Below are positions 1-8,142 of a stretch of DNA of 64,000 bases, in pieces. Each line of letters begins with the position of its first letter. Position 1 is the stretch's first letter. The notes beneath the pieces were generated by a model. It ran no database searches and had not been told where the DNA came from. It worked only from the letters and a program-made list of their open reading frames with translations. The position numbers and the translations under genes are program-made. Where the stretch lies: positions 1 to 64,000 of the forward strand of contig CAZIGK010000008.1 of the NCBI GenBank assembly GCA_964538615.1. The letters are read 5' to 3'. Source of the DNA: CAZIGK01 sp964538615. Its GTDB lineage: Bacteria > Pseudomonadota > Alphaproteobacteria > Rickettsiales > RI-342.

Positions 1-53
1 GTGAAGGTGGACGCACCGTTGGTGCAGGCGTTGTGTCGAAAGTGCTTGCATAA
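1..53 (+). CDS. tuf: Elongation factor Tu, C-terminal end only
   Basis: Reading from base 3, the last 16 codons give EGGRTVGAGVVSKVLA followed by TAA at 51-53. This matches the conserved C-terminus of EF-Tu, the GTPase that carries aminoacyl-tRNA to the ribosome. The rest lies upstream of the window. The position directly before rpsJ fits the usual str operon / S10 operon junction of proteobacteria. It is too short to be called by ORF length, so the call rests on motif recognition and context. Confidence 0.9.
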   Translation, partial: EGGRTVGAGVVSKVLA

Positions 54-75
54 CGTTTTTTTTCTGCTATATGTG

Positions 76-107
76 AGCGCCCTTCTTCGGAGGGGCGTTT
101 ATTTTTC
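76..107 (+). terminator. Intrinsic terminator between tuf and rpsJ
   Basis: Bases 78-85 pair with 90-97 (seven Watson-Crick pairs and one G-T) around a TTCG tetraloop at 86-89, with two further outer pairs possible. A T-rich tract at 98-107 follows. The UUCG loop and GC-rich stem make this a strong candidate. It leaves only about 30 bases before rpsJ, so it may act as a partial terminator or attenuator rather than a full stop. Confidence 0.8.
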
Positions 108-136
108 TCGCTGTTTGACTCGCTTAGAGGTTGCCA

Positions 137-463
137 ATGGAAGGCCAACGCATACGTATTCGGCTGAAAGCGTTTGATCATCGTGTACTTGATCAATCGA
201 CTAGCCAAATTGTCAGCACCGCAAAACGGACTGGTGCTAAAGTTCATGGTCCCGTACCGCTGCCACGCCGTATTGAGCGCTTTACTGTTTTGCGCTCACC
301 GCACGTGAACAAGAAATCCCGTGAGCAGTTTGAAATCCGCACGCACAAGCGTCTGATTGATATTGTGGACCCAACCCCTCAAACCGTAGATGCGCTGATG
401 AAGCTGGATCTGGCTGCGGGTGTTGATGTTGAAATTAAGCTGGCTGGTGGAGCGCAATCATGA
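137..463 (+). CDS. rpsJ: 30S ribosomal protein S10
   Basis: Small-subunit protein S10 (108 aa), part of the 30S head and, in other bacteria, also the NusE transcription antitermination factor. The N-terminus MEGQRIRIRLKAFDHRVLD matches the family closely. The ATG at 137 is preferred over an in-frame TTG at 131 because GAGG at 127-130 sits six bases before it and because other S10 proteins begin at this point. It is the first gene of the S10 cluster and overlaps rplC by four bases (ATGA), so the two are translationally coupled. Confidence 0.97.
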   Translation: MEGQRIRIRLKAFDHRVLDQSTSQIVSTAKRTGAKVHGPVPLPRRIERFTVLRSPHVNKKSREQFEIRTHKRLIDIVDPTPQTVDALMKLDLAAGVDVEIKLAGGAQS

Positions 464-1197
464 GACCGGGCTTAGTAGCAAAAAAATTGGGTATGACCCG
501 TATTTTCAGTGCGGAAGGTGAGCATTTGCCGGTGACCGTATTGCAAGTTGAGTCTGCGCAGGTGACGGCTCAGCGCACTGTCGAGAAAGATGGTTACGCT
601 GCGGTACAAATCGGCGTCACCCCAGCCAAAGCGAAGCACTTGAACAAAGCGCAGCGTGGTCAGTTCGCAGCCGCGAAAGTGGAGCCGAAGCGTAAGCTGG
701 TTGAGTTCCGCGTGAGCGATGATGCGATGCTCAATGTTGGCGATGTAGTGACAGCGGATCATTTTGTGGCGGGTCAGTTCGTAGATATCATCGGGACAAC
801 CAAGGGTAAAGGTTTTGCTGGCGCCATGAAGCGTTGGAACTTTGGTGGTCTGGAAGCGACGCACGGTGTTTCTATCTCTCACCGTTCTCATGGTTCTACA
901 GGTCAACGTCAGGATCCGGGTCGTGTTTTCAAGGGTAAGAAAATGGCCGGCCATCTCGGTGATGAGCGTGTAACCATTCAAAACCTGCAAGTGGTTGAAA
1001 CCGATGCCGCTCAAGGGCTTATCGTTATTCACGGTGCAGTCCCAGGTGCCAAAGGTAGTTATGTTGTGATTCAGGATGCGGTGAAGAAGGCTCTGCCTGC
1101 TTCGGCTCCTTATCCGGCAGCCGTACAAAAAGCAGCTGCGGCTCAGGTGGTGGCAGAAGCCGCTGTTGAGCAGTCTGCAGAAGAAAATAAGGAGTAA
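460..1197 (+). CDS. rplC: 50S ribosomal protein L3
   Basis: Large-subunit protein L3, 245 aa, an early assembly protein near the peptidyl transferase centre. It begins MRPGLVAKKLGMTRIF, and the central segment around residues 110-165 (GTTKGKGFAG, HGVSISHRSHGSTGQRQDPGR) is the conserved loop that reaches the ribosome core. The last 35 or so residues are an Ala/Val/Glu-rich tail beyond the usual end at about 210 residues, as in many alphaproteobacteria. The start overlaps the rpsJ stop codon. Confidence 0.98.
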   Translation: MRPGLVAKKLGMTRIFSAEGEHLPVTVLQVESAQVTAQRTVEKDGYAAVQIGVTPAKAKHLNKAQRGQFAAAKVEPKRKLVEFRVSDDAMLNVGDVVTADHFVAGQFVDIIGTTKGKGFAGAMKRWNFGGLEATHGVSISHRSHGSTGQRQDPGRVFKGKKMAGHLGDERVTIQNLQVVETDAAQGLIVIHGAVPGAKGSYVVIQDAVKKALPASAPYPAAVQKAAAAQVVAEAAVEQSAEENKE

Positions 1198-1200
1198 GCC

Positions 1201-1821
1201 ATGAAGCTACAGGTTGTTACTCTGGATAACCAGAAATCAGGCGATATTGAGCTGAATGACGCTGTGTTTGGCGTTGAGGTTCGGCAAGATTTGCTTCAGC
1301 GTATGGTGCGTTACCAATTGGCTAAACGTCAGGCGGGAACTCACAAGGCGAAAACCATTGATGAAATCAGTGGCACAACGAAAAAGCCTTTCAAGCAAAA
1401 AGGTACGGGACGTGCGCGTCAAGGGCGTCTGCGCTCTGTGCAGATGCGCGGCGGTGCGGTTGCACATGGTCCTGTGGTTCGTTCCCATGCTTTTTCATTG
1501 AACAAAAAAGTGCGTGCACTGGCTTTGAAGACCGCTTTGTCCATGAAAGCTGCCAACGGTGACTTGCTGGTTGTGGATAGCTTTGATGTGAAAGAAGCAA
1601 AAACGGCTCAGGTGAAAAAGCAATTTGCTGCATTGGGTCTGAAGTCTGCCTTGTTTGTTGATGGTGTGGAAGTGAACGGTAACTTCAAAAAAGCCGTGGC
1701 TAACCTGTATCGTCTGGATGTATTGCCGCAAATCGGTGCGAATGTGTATGACATTCTGCTGCACGAGAAGCTGGTGCTGACCAAAGAGGCGGTCGCTAAA
1801 TTAGAGGAGCGTCTGGCATGA
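1201..1821 (+). CDS. rplD: 50S ribosomal protein L4
   Basis: Large-subunit protein L4, 206 aa, lining the peptide exit tunnel; in E. coli it also represses the S10 operon. The conserved tunnel loop appears as KPFKQKGTGRARQG followed by RGGAVAHGP around residues 62-95. It starts three bases after the rplC stop, behind an AAGGAG ribosome binding site, and ends in a four-base overlap with rplW. I do not see the E. coli S10 leader hairpins upstream of rpsJ, so L4 feedback control cannot be assumed here. Confidence 0.98.
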   Translation: MKLQVVTLDNQKSGDIELNDAVFGVEVRQDLLQRMVRYQLAKRQAGTHKAKTIDEISGTTKKPFKQKGTGRARQGRLRSVQMRGGAVAHGPVVRSHAFSLNKKVRALALKTALSMKAANGDLLVVDSFDVKEAKTAQVKKQFAALGLKSALFVDGVEVNGNFKKAVANLYRLDVLPQIGANVYDILLHEKLVLTKEAVAKLEERLA

Positions 1822-2111
1822 CTGCGTTGAAGCATTTTGACATTCTGGTAGCCCCGCATGTCACAGAAAAAGCCACCTTATTGTCTGAGCACAATAAAAT
1901 CGTTTTTAAGGTGGCGAACGATGCAACTAAGGCTGACATTAAAGCGGCTGTAGAGGCTTTGTTCAAAGTGAAAGTTGTGGCGGTAAATACCATCAACGTT
2001 AAGGGTAAGACCAAGTTTTTCCGTGGTCGTCCTGGTCGTCGTTCCGATGTGAAAAAGGCGGTTGTGACACTGGAAAAAGGTCAATCCATTGAATTGACCG
2101 CAGGAGTATAA
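1818..2111 (+). CDS. rplW: 50S ribosomal protein L23
   Basis: Large-subunit protein L23, 97 aa, at the peptide exit where trigger factor and SRP dock. It shows the typical order APHVTEKATLL, then NKIVFKVANDATKADIKAAVEALF, then VNTINVKGKTKFFRGRPGRRSDVKKA. The ATG overlaps the rplD stop as ATGA, which indicates coupled translation. Length is normal for the family. Confidence 0.97.
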   Translation: MTALKHFDILVAPHVTEKATLLSEHNKIVFKVANDATKADIKAAVEALFKVKVVAVNTINVKGKTKFFRGRPGRRSDVKKAVVTLEKGQSIELTAGV

Positions 2112-2116
2112 GACTC

Positions 2117-2944
2117 ATGGCTTTAAAATCATTTCGTCCTATTACCCCATCGCAGCGTGAACTGGTGTTGATTGACCGTTCTGAGTTGTGGAAAGGGAAG
2201 CCAGAAAAAAGTCTGGTAGAAGGCAAAACCAAAACGGGTGGTCGTAACCATTTCGGTCGTGTGACCTCTCGCCACATTGGTGGTGGTCATAAGCAACGGT
2301 ACCGTTTGGTTGACTTCAAGCGTAATAAGCATGATGTCTTTGCTACAGTTGAGCGCATTGAGTACGATCCAAACCGTACCGCGTTTATTGCTCTGATTCG
2401 CTACGAAGATGGTGAGGTGGCTTATATCCTTGCTCCTCAGCGTTTGGCGGCTGGTGATAAAGTCGTTGCTGGCAGCAAGGTGGACGTGAAACCAGGCAAC
2501 GCAATGCCACTGGCAAGCATGCCGATCGGTACACTGGTGCATAATGTTGAATTGAAAGCAGGGAAGGGTGGTCAGATTGCTCGCTCAGCCGGTGCGTATG
2601 TACAAGTGGCTGGCCGTGATGGTGCCTACATTCTTCTCAAATTGCGCTCAGGCGAACTGCGTAAAGTTCGTGGTGAGTGCTTTGCAACCGTCGGTGCGGT
2701 CTCTAACCCGGATCATCAGAACGAAAATCAGGGTAAAGCAGGGCGTAACCGCTGGAAAGGTAAGCGTCCGCATGTACGCGGCGTTGCCATGAACCCGGTA
2801 GACCACCCGCACGGCGGTGGTGAAGGCCGTACGTCGGGTGGTCGTCACCCGGTAACCCCATGGGGTAAATGCACCAAGGGAATGCGTACTCGCCGTAATA
2901 AAGCTACCGATAAGTTTATTGTTCGTTCTCGCCATAAGAAATAG
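2117..2944 (+). CDS. rplB: 50S ribosomal protein L2
   Basis: Large-subunit protein L2, 275 aa, one of the most conserved ribosomal proteins, needed for subunit association and peptidyl transfer. The signature near residues 225-245 (VAMNPVDHPHGGGEGR) contains the histidine tied to activity. The start follows an AGGAG site five bases after rplW. Confidence 0.99.
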   Translation: MALKSFRPITPSQRELVLIDRSELWKGKPEKSLVEGKTKTGGRNHFGRVTSRHIGGGHKQRYRLVDFKRNKHDVFATVERIEYDPNRTAFIALIRYEDGEVAYILAPQRLAAGDKVVAGSKVDVKPGNAMPLASMPIGTLVHNVELKAGKGGQIARSAGAYVQVAGRDGAYILLKLRSGELRKVRGECFATVGAVSNPDHQNENQGKAGRNRWKGKRPHVRGVAMNPVDHPHGGGEGRTSGGRHPVTPWGKCTKGMRTRRNKATDKFIVRSRHKK

Positions 2945-2957
2945 AGAGGGTTAAGCT

Positions 2958-3236
2958 GTGCCGCGTTCAGTGTGGAAAGGGCCGTTTGTAGACGGCTATC
3001 TGTTTAAGAAAGTGGAGGAGGTTCGTTCCTCCGGAAAGAACACTGTGATCAAAACCTGGTCACGTCGTTCAACCATCCTGCCTCAGTTCATCGGGGTCAC
3101 TTTCGGTGTCTATAATGGTCAGAAATTTGTTCCAGTTCTCGTATCTGAAGAAATGGTTGGCCATAAGTTGGGTGAATTCTCTCCAACCCGTACCTACTAC
3201 GGTCACGGTGCGGACAAGAAAGCGAAAAGGAAGTAA
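2958..3236 (+). CDS. rpsS: 30S ribosomal protein S19
   Basis: Small-subunit protein S19, 92 aa, in the 30S head next to S13. It begins PRSVWKGPFVDGYLFKKVE and contains the diagnostic TWSRRSTILPQFIGVTF and HKLGEFSPTRTYYGHGADKK. It starts with GTG behind AGAGGG. Length and order between L2 and L22 are standard. Confidence 0.98.
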   Translation: MPRSVWKGPFVDGYLFKKVEEVRSSGKNTVIKTWSRRSTILPQFIGVTFGVYNGQKFVPVLVSEEMVGHKLGEFSPTRTYYGHGADKKAKRK

Positions 3237-3241
3237 CCGTC

Positions 3242-3619
3242 ATGTCCAAGCAGAAATTTGAGCGCCGTTTGGCTCAGAATGAAGCGCGTGCGGTACTACG
3301 CCGTATTCGCACCAGCCCGCGTAAGCTGAACCTTGTGGCGCAGTCTATTCGTGGTTTGCATGTCAATGATGCGCTGGTTCAGTTGACCTTTAGCAACAAA
3401 GGTACGGCTCCTGATGTGAAGAAGTTGCTTCAGTCAGCTGTCGCCAATGCTGAGAATAACCATCAATTAGATGTGGATCGTCTGTATGTGGCGGAAGCCT
3501 ATGTCGGCCAGTCTATTGTGATGAAGCGTTTTGCTGCTCGTGCTCGCGGTCGTGGGGCTCGCATCCTGAAGCCGTTTAGCCATATCACCATTGTCGTTCG
3601 TGAGCGTGAAGGGGAATAA
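3242..3619 (+). CDS. rplV: 50S ribosomal protein L22
   Basis: Large-subunit protein L22, 125 aa, which contacts all 23S domains and sends a loop into the exit tunnel. Family features are LRRIRTSPRKLNLVAQSIRG near residue 22 and the tunnel-loop region RFAARARGRGARILKPFSHITIVV near the C-terminus. It begins five bases after rpsS and ends two bases before the rpsC start codon. Confidence 0.98.
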   Translation: MSKQKFERRLAQNEARAVLRRIRTSPRKLNLVAQSIRGLHVNDALVQLTFSNKGTAPDVKKLLQSAVANAENNHQLDVDRLYVAEAYVGQSIVMKRFAARARGRGARILKPFSHITIVVREREGE

Positions 3620-3621
3620 TC

Positions 3622-4293
3622 ATGGGTCAGAAGGTCAATCCAATCGGTCTGCGCCTTGGTATTAATCGTACGTGGGATTCCCGCTGGTTTGCCGATCGCG
3701 ATTATGCAGATAAGCTGCATGAAGATCTGAAAATGCGTCAATTCCTGAAAACGCAGCTTGCTGCGGCCGGTATCAGCCGCGTGGTCATTGAGCGTCCAAC
3801 GAAAAAAGCTGTTGTTACCATTTATTCTTCTCGCCCAGGCGTGGTGATTGGTAAAAAAGGTGCTGACATCGACAAAATCAAAAAGAAGCTTGCTTCTTTC
3901 ACCAAAGATGAAGTGCATCTAAACATTGTGGAAGTGCGTAAGCCTGAAATTGATGCCACGCTAATTGCGGAAGGTGTTGCACAACAGTTGGAACGTCGCG
4001 TGTCTTTCCGCCGTGCTATGAAGCGCGCTGTTCAGTCTGCTTTGCGCATGGGTGCTAAAGGCATTCGTATTAATTGCTCGGGCCGTCTGGGTGGTGCAGA
4101 AATTGCCCGTACAGAATGGTATCGTGAAGGCCGTGTGCCATTGCATACACTTCGTGCAGACATTGATTACGGTGTGGCTCGTGGAAATACCACGTATGGT
4201 GTCATTGGAATTAAAGTTTGGGTCTTCAAAGGCGAGATTTACGCGCATGACCCGATGGCACAAGACAAGCGTGCCAACGAAGGCCAGCGTTAA
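3622..4293 (+). CDS. rpsC: 30S ribosomal protein S3
   Basis: Small-subunit protein S3, 223 aa, forming part of the mRNA entry channel. It begins MGQKVNPIGLRLGINRTWDSRW. A KH domain follows with the GXXG-type loop VVIGKKGADIDKIKKKL near residues 75-90, then the C-terminal domain with INCSGRLGGAEIARTEW. Slightly shorter than E. coli S3 but complete. Confidence 0.98.
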   Translation: MGQKVNPIGLRLGINRTWDSRWFADRDYADKLHEDLKMRQFLKTQLAAAGISRVVIERPTKKAVVTIYSSRPGVVIGKKGADIDKIKKKLASFTKDEVHLNIVEVRKPEIDATLIAEGVAQQLERRVSFRRAMKRAVQSALRMGAKGIRINCSGRLGGAEIARTEWYREGRVPLHTLRADIDYGVARGNTTYGVIGIKVWVFKGEIYAHDPMAQDKRANEGQR

Positions 4294-4311
4294 GATAAGG
4301 AATTGTAAGCC

Positions 4312-4728
4312 ATGATGTTGCCAAAGCGTACCAAATTCCGTAAAGCGTTCAAGGGACGCATTCACGGAAATGCAAAAGGCGGAGCCGACCTGAATTTCGG
4401 CAGTTTCGGCCTGAAAGCCGTTGAACCTGAGCGTATTACCGCACGTCAGATTGAAGCGGCACGCCGCGCCATTCAGCGTCGCGTAAAGCGTCAGGGACGT
4501 CTATGGATTCGTATTTTTCCGGATGTACCGGTTTCCAGCAAACCCGCCGAAGTACGGATGGGTAAAGGGAAAGGTTCACCGGAGTTTTGGGTGGCTCGTG
4601 TAAAACCGGGTCGCGTTATGTTTGAACTGGATGGCGTTCCAGAGGATGTGGCACGTGATGCGTTTGTATTGGCTGCTGCCAAGCTACCGATCCGTACCAA
4701 GTTCATTGCACGCCCGACTGAGGAGTAA
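4312..4728 (+). CDS. rplP: 50S ribosomal protein L16
   Basis: Large-subunit protein L16, 138 aa, which helps place the A-site tRNA. It begins LPKRTKFRKAFKGRIHG and carries the conserved RIFPDVPVSSKPAEVRMGKGKG segment near residues 68-90. Two ATG codons stand in tandem at 4312 and 4315; either could be used. A GAATTGTAAGCC leader precedes it with no strong ribosome binding site, so translation may depend on flow from rpsC. Confidence 0.97.
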   Translation: MMLPKRTKFRKAFKGRIHGNAKGGADLNFGSFGLKAVEPERITARQIEAARRAIQRRVKRQGRLWIRIFPDVPVSSKPAEVRMGKGKGSPEFWVARVKPGRVMFELDGVPEDVARDAFVLAAAKLPIRTKFIARPTEE

Positions 4729-4735
4729 TTACGCC

Positions 4736-4927
4736 ATGAAGATTCAAGAATTGCGTTCCAAAACTTCGGAGCAGCTAAAAGAACTGCTCACCGAGCTGAA
4801 GAAAGAACAATTCAATCTTCGCTTCCAGCGAGCTGCTGGCGAGTTGAACAACACCTCACGCGTACGCCAAATACGCCGGCAGGTCGCACAAATCATGACC
4901 GTTCTTCGTGAACAGCGTCAAGCGTAG
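4736..4927 (+). CDS. rpmC: 50S ribosomal protein L29
   Basis: Large-subunit protein L29, 63 aa, a helical hairpin near the exit tunnel beside L23. The protein starts MKIQELRSKTSEQLKELLTEL and contains the family core KKEQFNLRFQRAAGELNNTSRVRQIRRQVA. An in-frame extension runs upstream inside rplP, but the ATG at 4736 has the correct family N-terminus and sits just after the rplP stop behind GAGGAG. Confidence 0.97.
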   Translation: MKIQELRSKTSEQLKELLTELKKEQFNLRFQRAAGELNNTSRVRQIRRQVAQIMTVLREQRQA

Positions 4928-4939
4928 TAGGGGTAACAT

Positions 4940-5176
4940 ATGCCACGTCGAATTATGCAAGGAACAGTCGTTAGCGACAAAAATGACAAAACGGTGATTG
5001 TGCGCGTTGAACGCCGCTTTAAACACCCGCTGTACCATAAAACGGTTCGTAAATCTGCGAAGTTTGCCGCCCATGATCCGGAAAACCGCTTCAAAGAAGG
5101 CGATACCGTTCGCATTATTGAGCATCGTCCTCTGTCACGCAATAAGCGTTGGCATGTAGTGTACGAAGCAGCTTAA
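4940..5176 (+). CDS. rpsQ: 30S ribosomal protein S17
   Basis: Small-subunit protein S17, 78 aa, an early 16S-binding OB-fold protein. It shows MQGTVVSDKNDKTVIVRVERRFKHPLYHK near the start and FKEGDTVRIIEHRPLSRNKRW near the end, both typical. It lies 12 bases after rpmC behind GGGGT. Size is normal. Confidence 0.97.
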   Translation: MPRRIMQGTVVSDKNDKTVIVRVERRFKHPLYHKTVRKSAKFAAHDPENRFKEGDTVRIIEHRPLSRNKRWHVVYEAA

Positions 5177-5194
5177 GCTTATAGGAGATTTGTT

Positions 5195-5563
5195 ATGATT
5201 CAAGAGCAGACCCGGCTTGAAGTTGCTGATAACTCTGGTGCACGTAAAGTGCAATGCATTAAGGTACTTGGCGGATCCAAGCGCCGTACGGCAAGTGTTG
5301 GCGATATTATTGTAGTATCGGTTAAAGATGCGATTCCCCGTGGTAAAGTGAAAAAAGGGGAAGTGCATCGCGCCGTGATTGTACGTACCGCGAAAGAACT
5401 GCACCGTCAGGATGGTAGTTCCATTCGTTTCGATCGCAATGCAGCGGTATTGATCAACAAGAATAATGATCCGATTGGCACACGTATTTTCGGGCCTGTG
5501 ACCCGTGAATTGCGCGCCAAGCGTTTCATGAAAATTATCTCGCTAGCTCCAGAGGTGCTGTAA
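5195..5563 (+). CDS. rplN: 50S ribosomal protein L14
   Basis: Large-subunit protein L14, 122 aa, a beta-barrel protein at the subunit interface that is also the docking point for RsfS. It begins MIQEQTRLEVADNSGARKVQCIKVLGG, the family signature, and ends MKIISLAPEVL. The start has a clear TAGGAG site. The stop overlaps the start of rplX in TAATG. Confidence 0.98.
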   Translation: MIQEQTRLEVADNSGARKVQCIKVLGGSKRRTASVGDIIVVSVKDAIPRGKVKKGEVHRAVIVRTAKELHRQDGSSIRFDRNAAVLINKNNDPIGTRIFGPVTRELRAKRFMKIISLAPEVL

Positions 5564-5886
5564 TGGCTACGAAATTGAAAGTGAAAAAAGGTGATAAAGT
5601 CCAGGTCGTGACAGGTCGCGACAAAGGAAAACAGGGCGAAATCACTAAAGTATTGCCATCAGAGAATAAAGTGGTTGTGTCTGGCGTAAATGTTGCTAAA
5701 CGTCATACCCGTCCATCACCGTTCAGTGCTGGTGGCATTCAGGATAAAGAATTGCCGATCGACATTTCTAATGTTGCCCTTCTTGACCCGAAAGATGGCA
5801 AACCAACCCGTGTTGGTTTCCGACTGGAGCAAGATGGTAGCAAAGTGCGCGTTTCCAAGCGCTCTGGTGAAGTGATCGATCAGTAA
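5563..5886 (+). CDS. rplX: 50S ribosomal protein L24
   Basis: Large-subunit protein L24, 107 aa, one of the two assembly initiators of the 50S subunit. A KOW motif is present at residues 7-35 (KKGDKVQVVTGRDKGKQGEITKV). The remaining part, with HTRPSPFSAGGIQDKELPIDISNVAL, is as expected for the family. It overlaps rplN by one base, implying coupled translation. Confidence 0.97.
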   Translation: MATKLKVKKGDKVQVVTGRDKGKQGEITKVLPSENKVVVSGVNVAKRHTRPSPFSAGGIQDKELPIDISNVALLDPKDGKPTRVGFRLEQDGSKVRVSKRSGEVIDQ

Positions 5887-5918
5887 TAACAACGTTTAAC
5901 GTAACGAAGGATACGACC

Positions 5919-6482
5919 ATGCCTGCTCGTTTGCAAAAAGTCTATATGGACACGGTGCGTCCCGAGTTGCAGAAACGTTTCAACTACCAAAATCCGATGG
6001 AAGTACCAAAGCTTGTTAAAGTGGTGCTGAACATGGGGGTAGGGGAAGCGGTTAGCAACTCCAAGCTCATCGATTCCGCTATGGGGGATCTGGCTTTGAT
6101 TGCTGGCCAAAAACCCGCTGTTGCCCGTGCGAAAAAATCTATCGCTGGCTTTAAGCTGCGTGAGGGAATGCCAATTGGCTGTAAAGTGACCCTCCGTGGT
6201 GACCGTATGTACGAATTTCTTGATCGCCTGACCACGATTGCGCTACCACGCGTTCGTGACTTCCGCGGCCTGAATAAGCGTAGCTTTGATGGTGCTGGCA
6301 ACTATTCCATGGGTGTTAAAGAGCACATCATTTTCCCTGAAATCAATTACGATAAAGTGGAAAAAGTACGTGGTCTGGATATCACCGTTGTCACCACGGC
6401 TAAAACGGATGAGGAAGCATTGGCGCTTTTGCGTGGCATGCAGTTCCCGTTCGGTGTCGAAGCCAAAGCTGAAGAGAAATAA
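5919..6482 (+). CDS. rplE: 50S ribosomal protein L5
   Basis: Large-subunit protein L5, 187 aa, which binds 5S rRNA and contacts P-site tRNA. Conserved segments are VPKLVKVVLNMGVGEA near residue 29, RVRDFRGLNKRSFDGAGNYSMGVKEHIIFPEI in the middle and the DITVVTTAKTDEEALALL end. It is preceded by an AAGGA ribosome binding site. Confidence 0.98.
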   Translation: MPARLQKVYMDTVRPELQKRFNYQNPMEVPKLVKVVLNMGVGEAVSNSKLIDSAMGDLALIAGQKPAVARAKKSIAGFKLREGMPIGCKVTLRGDRMYEFLDRLTTIALPRVRDFRGLNKRSFDGAGNYSMGVKEHIIFPEINYDKVEKVRGLDITVVTTAKTDEEALALLRGMQFPFGVEAKAEEK

Positions 6483-6493
6483 GGGTTCGGATT

Positions 6494-6799
6494 ATGGCAA
6501 AGAATAGCGCTATTATAAAAAATAATCGCCGCCGTGCGATGGTTGCTCAAAAAGCAGCAAAGCGGGCCGAATTGAAGGCGGTTGTTATGAATAAGGAATT
6601 GTCTCCGGAGGAGCGTTTTGAAGCAACTCTGAAACTGGCAGAAATGCCGCGCAACAGTTCCAAAGTACGTATCCGTAACCGCTGTCAGGTGACTGGCCGT
6701 CCACGTGCGTATTATCGTAAATTGAAAATGTCCCGCATCGCCTTGCGCGATCTGGCCTCTGCTGGTCAGCTGCCGGGCGTTGTGAAATCCAGCTGGTAA
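6494..6799 (+). CDS. rpsN: 30S ribosomal protein S14
   Basis: Small-subunit protein S14, 101 aa. This is the long, zinc-free form: only one cysteine is present, in NRCQVTGRPRAYYRKLKMSR, and the CXXC pairs of the short form are missing. The C-terminus SRIALRDLASAGQLPGVVKSSW is the family end. It follows rplE by 11 bases. Confidence 0.97.
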   Translation: MAKNSAIIKNNRRRAMVAQKAAKRAELKAVVMNKELSPEERFEATLKLAEMPRNSSKVRIRNRCQVTGRPRAYYRKLKMSRIALRDLASAGQLPGVVKSSW

Positions 6800-6809
6800 G
6801 GGGGATACT

Positions 6810-7208
6810 ATGTCATTTAACGATCCTCTGGCAGATATGCTGACCCGCATCCGCAACGGCCAATCGGCTCGTCTGGCGCGTGTTAGCTGCCCAAAATCCA
6901 AGCTGCTGGCAAATGTTCTGCAAGTGTTGAAGGATGAAGGTTTCATTCGTGACTACGCTTCCGTAGATATGGGGAATAACCGTTTCGCTCTGGAAATTGA
7001 CCTGAAATACCACGATGGTGAGCCTGTTATTCGTGAAATCAAACGGATTTCCACACCAGGTCGGCGTCACTACGCTGCGGCAAAAGCCATCCCTATGGTG
7101 CGCAATGGTCTGGGAGTGACGGTAGTATCTACCTCCCATGGTGTGATGGCAGATCACGAAGCTCGTCGCCAGAATATTGGCGGCGAAGTGCTCTGCAGCG
7201 TATTCTAA
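6810..7208 (+). CDS. rpsH: 30S ribosomal protein S8
   Basis: Small-subunit protein S8, 132 aa, a primary 16S-binding protein that in E. coli also represses the spc operon by binding mRNA near rplE. Family motifs are FNDPLADMLTRIRNGQ at the start and GLGVTVVSTSHGVMADHEARRQNIGGEVLC at the end. The start follows AAGGGG. Confidence 0.98.
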   Translation: MSFNDPLADMLTRIRNGQSARLARVSCPKSKLLANVLQVLKDEGFIRDYASVDMGNNRFALEIDLKYHDGEPVIREIKRISTPGRRHYAAAKAIPMVRNGLGVTVVSTSHGVMADHEARRQNIGGEVLCSVF

Positions 7209-7219
7209 GGAGTAGTCTT

Positions 7220-7753
7220 ATGTCTCGTGTAGGTAAATTACCGGTAGCTATTCCGGCTGGTGTCACGGTTGAAGTAACCCCCACTCTGGTGAAAGCCAAA
7301 GGTAAGTTGGGTGAGTTGACGACTCCGTTGGTTTCTGAGGTCGAAGTCATTCAGGCAGATGGTGCCATTCAGGTGAACCCAAAAGCCAAAGATGGTCGTT
7401 CTCGCGCCATGTGGGGGATGATTCGCAACAACATTTTCAATATTGTGAAGGGCGTTGCGGAAGGGTATGAAAAGCGTTTAGAGATTCAGGGGGTAGGTTA
7501 TCGAGCTGCTGTTGCTGGCGATTACCTGACGCTGAACCTTGGTTACAGCCATGATATCAAGTTTGCTATCCCGGCTGGCATCACTGTCAAATGTGAAAAG
7601 CCAACGCTCATTTCCGTTTCTGGTGCGGACAAACAAAAAGTTGGTCAGGTCGCTGCTGAGATTCGTGCATTTCGTAAACCTGAGCCTTACAAAGGCAAAG
7701 GGATTCGCTACGAAGGTGAGCATGTCCTGAGCAAAGAAGGCAAGAAAAAGTAA
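7220..7753 (+). CDS. rplF: 50S ribosomal protein L6
   Basis: Large-subunit protein L6, 177 aa, at the base of the L7/L12 stalk near the sarcin-ricin loop. It begins MSRVGKLPVAIPAGVTVEV and ends with the conserved FRKPEPYKGKGIRYEGEHVLSKEGKKK. Two repeated domains of about 80 residues are as expected. Confidence 0.98.
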   Translation: MSRVGKLPVAIPAGVTVEVTPTLVKAKGKLGELTTPLVSEVEVIQADGAIQVNPKAKDGRSRAMWGMIRNNIFNIVKGVAEGYEKRLEIQGVGYRAAVAGDYLTLNLGYSHDIKFAIPAGITVKCEKPTLISVSGADKQKVGQVAAEIRAFRKPEPYKGKGIRYEGEHVLSKEGKKK

Positions 7754-7765
7754 TAGGTGGATAAG

Positions 7766-8128
7766 ATGACTGATAATCATACTCTGTTCGAACGCCGTAA
7801 GCGTCGTGTCCGTTATCGCATCCGCCAGCAGCTGCAAGGCCGTTTGCGTTTGTCGGTACACCGTTCTAACCAGCATATCTATGCCCAGTTGCTCGATGAT
7901 GCTTCTGGCCGTACGGTTGCGACCGCTTCTACGTTGGAAGGTGCGCTTCGTTCTTCACTGAAAAACGGCAGCAACATTGATGCAGCAAAAGCAGTGGGCA
8001 CGCTCATTGCAGAGCGCGCTTTGGCTGCCAAGGTAGATGAAGTGGTTTTTGACCGCGGTGGTTACCTGTATCACGGTCGTGTGAAGGCATTGGCTGATGC
8101 CGCACGTGAAGCTGGTCTGAAATTCTAA
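7766..8128 (+). CDS. rplR: 50S ribosomal protein L18
   Basis: Large-subunit protein L18, 120 aa, which binds 5S rRNA together with L5. It shows RLRLSVHRSNQHIYAQLLDD and the C-terminal VFDRGGYLYHGRVKALADAAREAGLKF. An in-frame GTG at 7757 would add three residues, but the AGGTGG that contains it is the ribosome binding site of the ATG at 7766, so the ATG is preferred. Confidence 0.97.
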   Translation: MTDNHTLFERRKRRVRYRIRQQLQGRLRLSVHRSNQHIYAQLLDDASGRTVATASTLEGALRSSLKNGSNIDAAKAVGTLIAERALAAKVDEVVFDRGGYLYHGRVKALADAAREAGLKF

Positions 8129-8142
8129 GGAAGGATGTCCCA

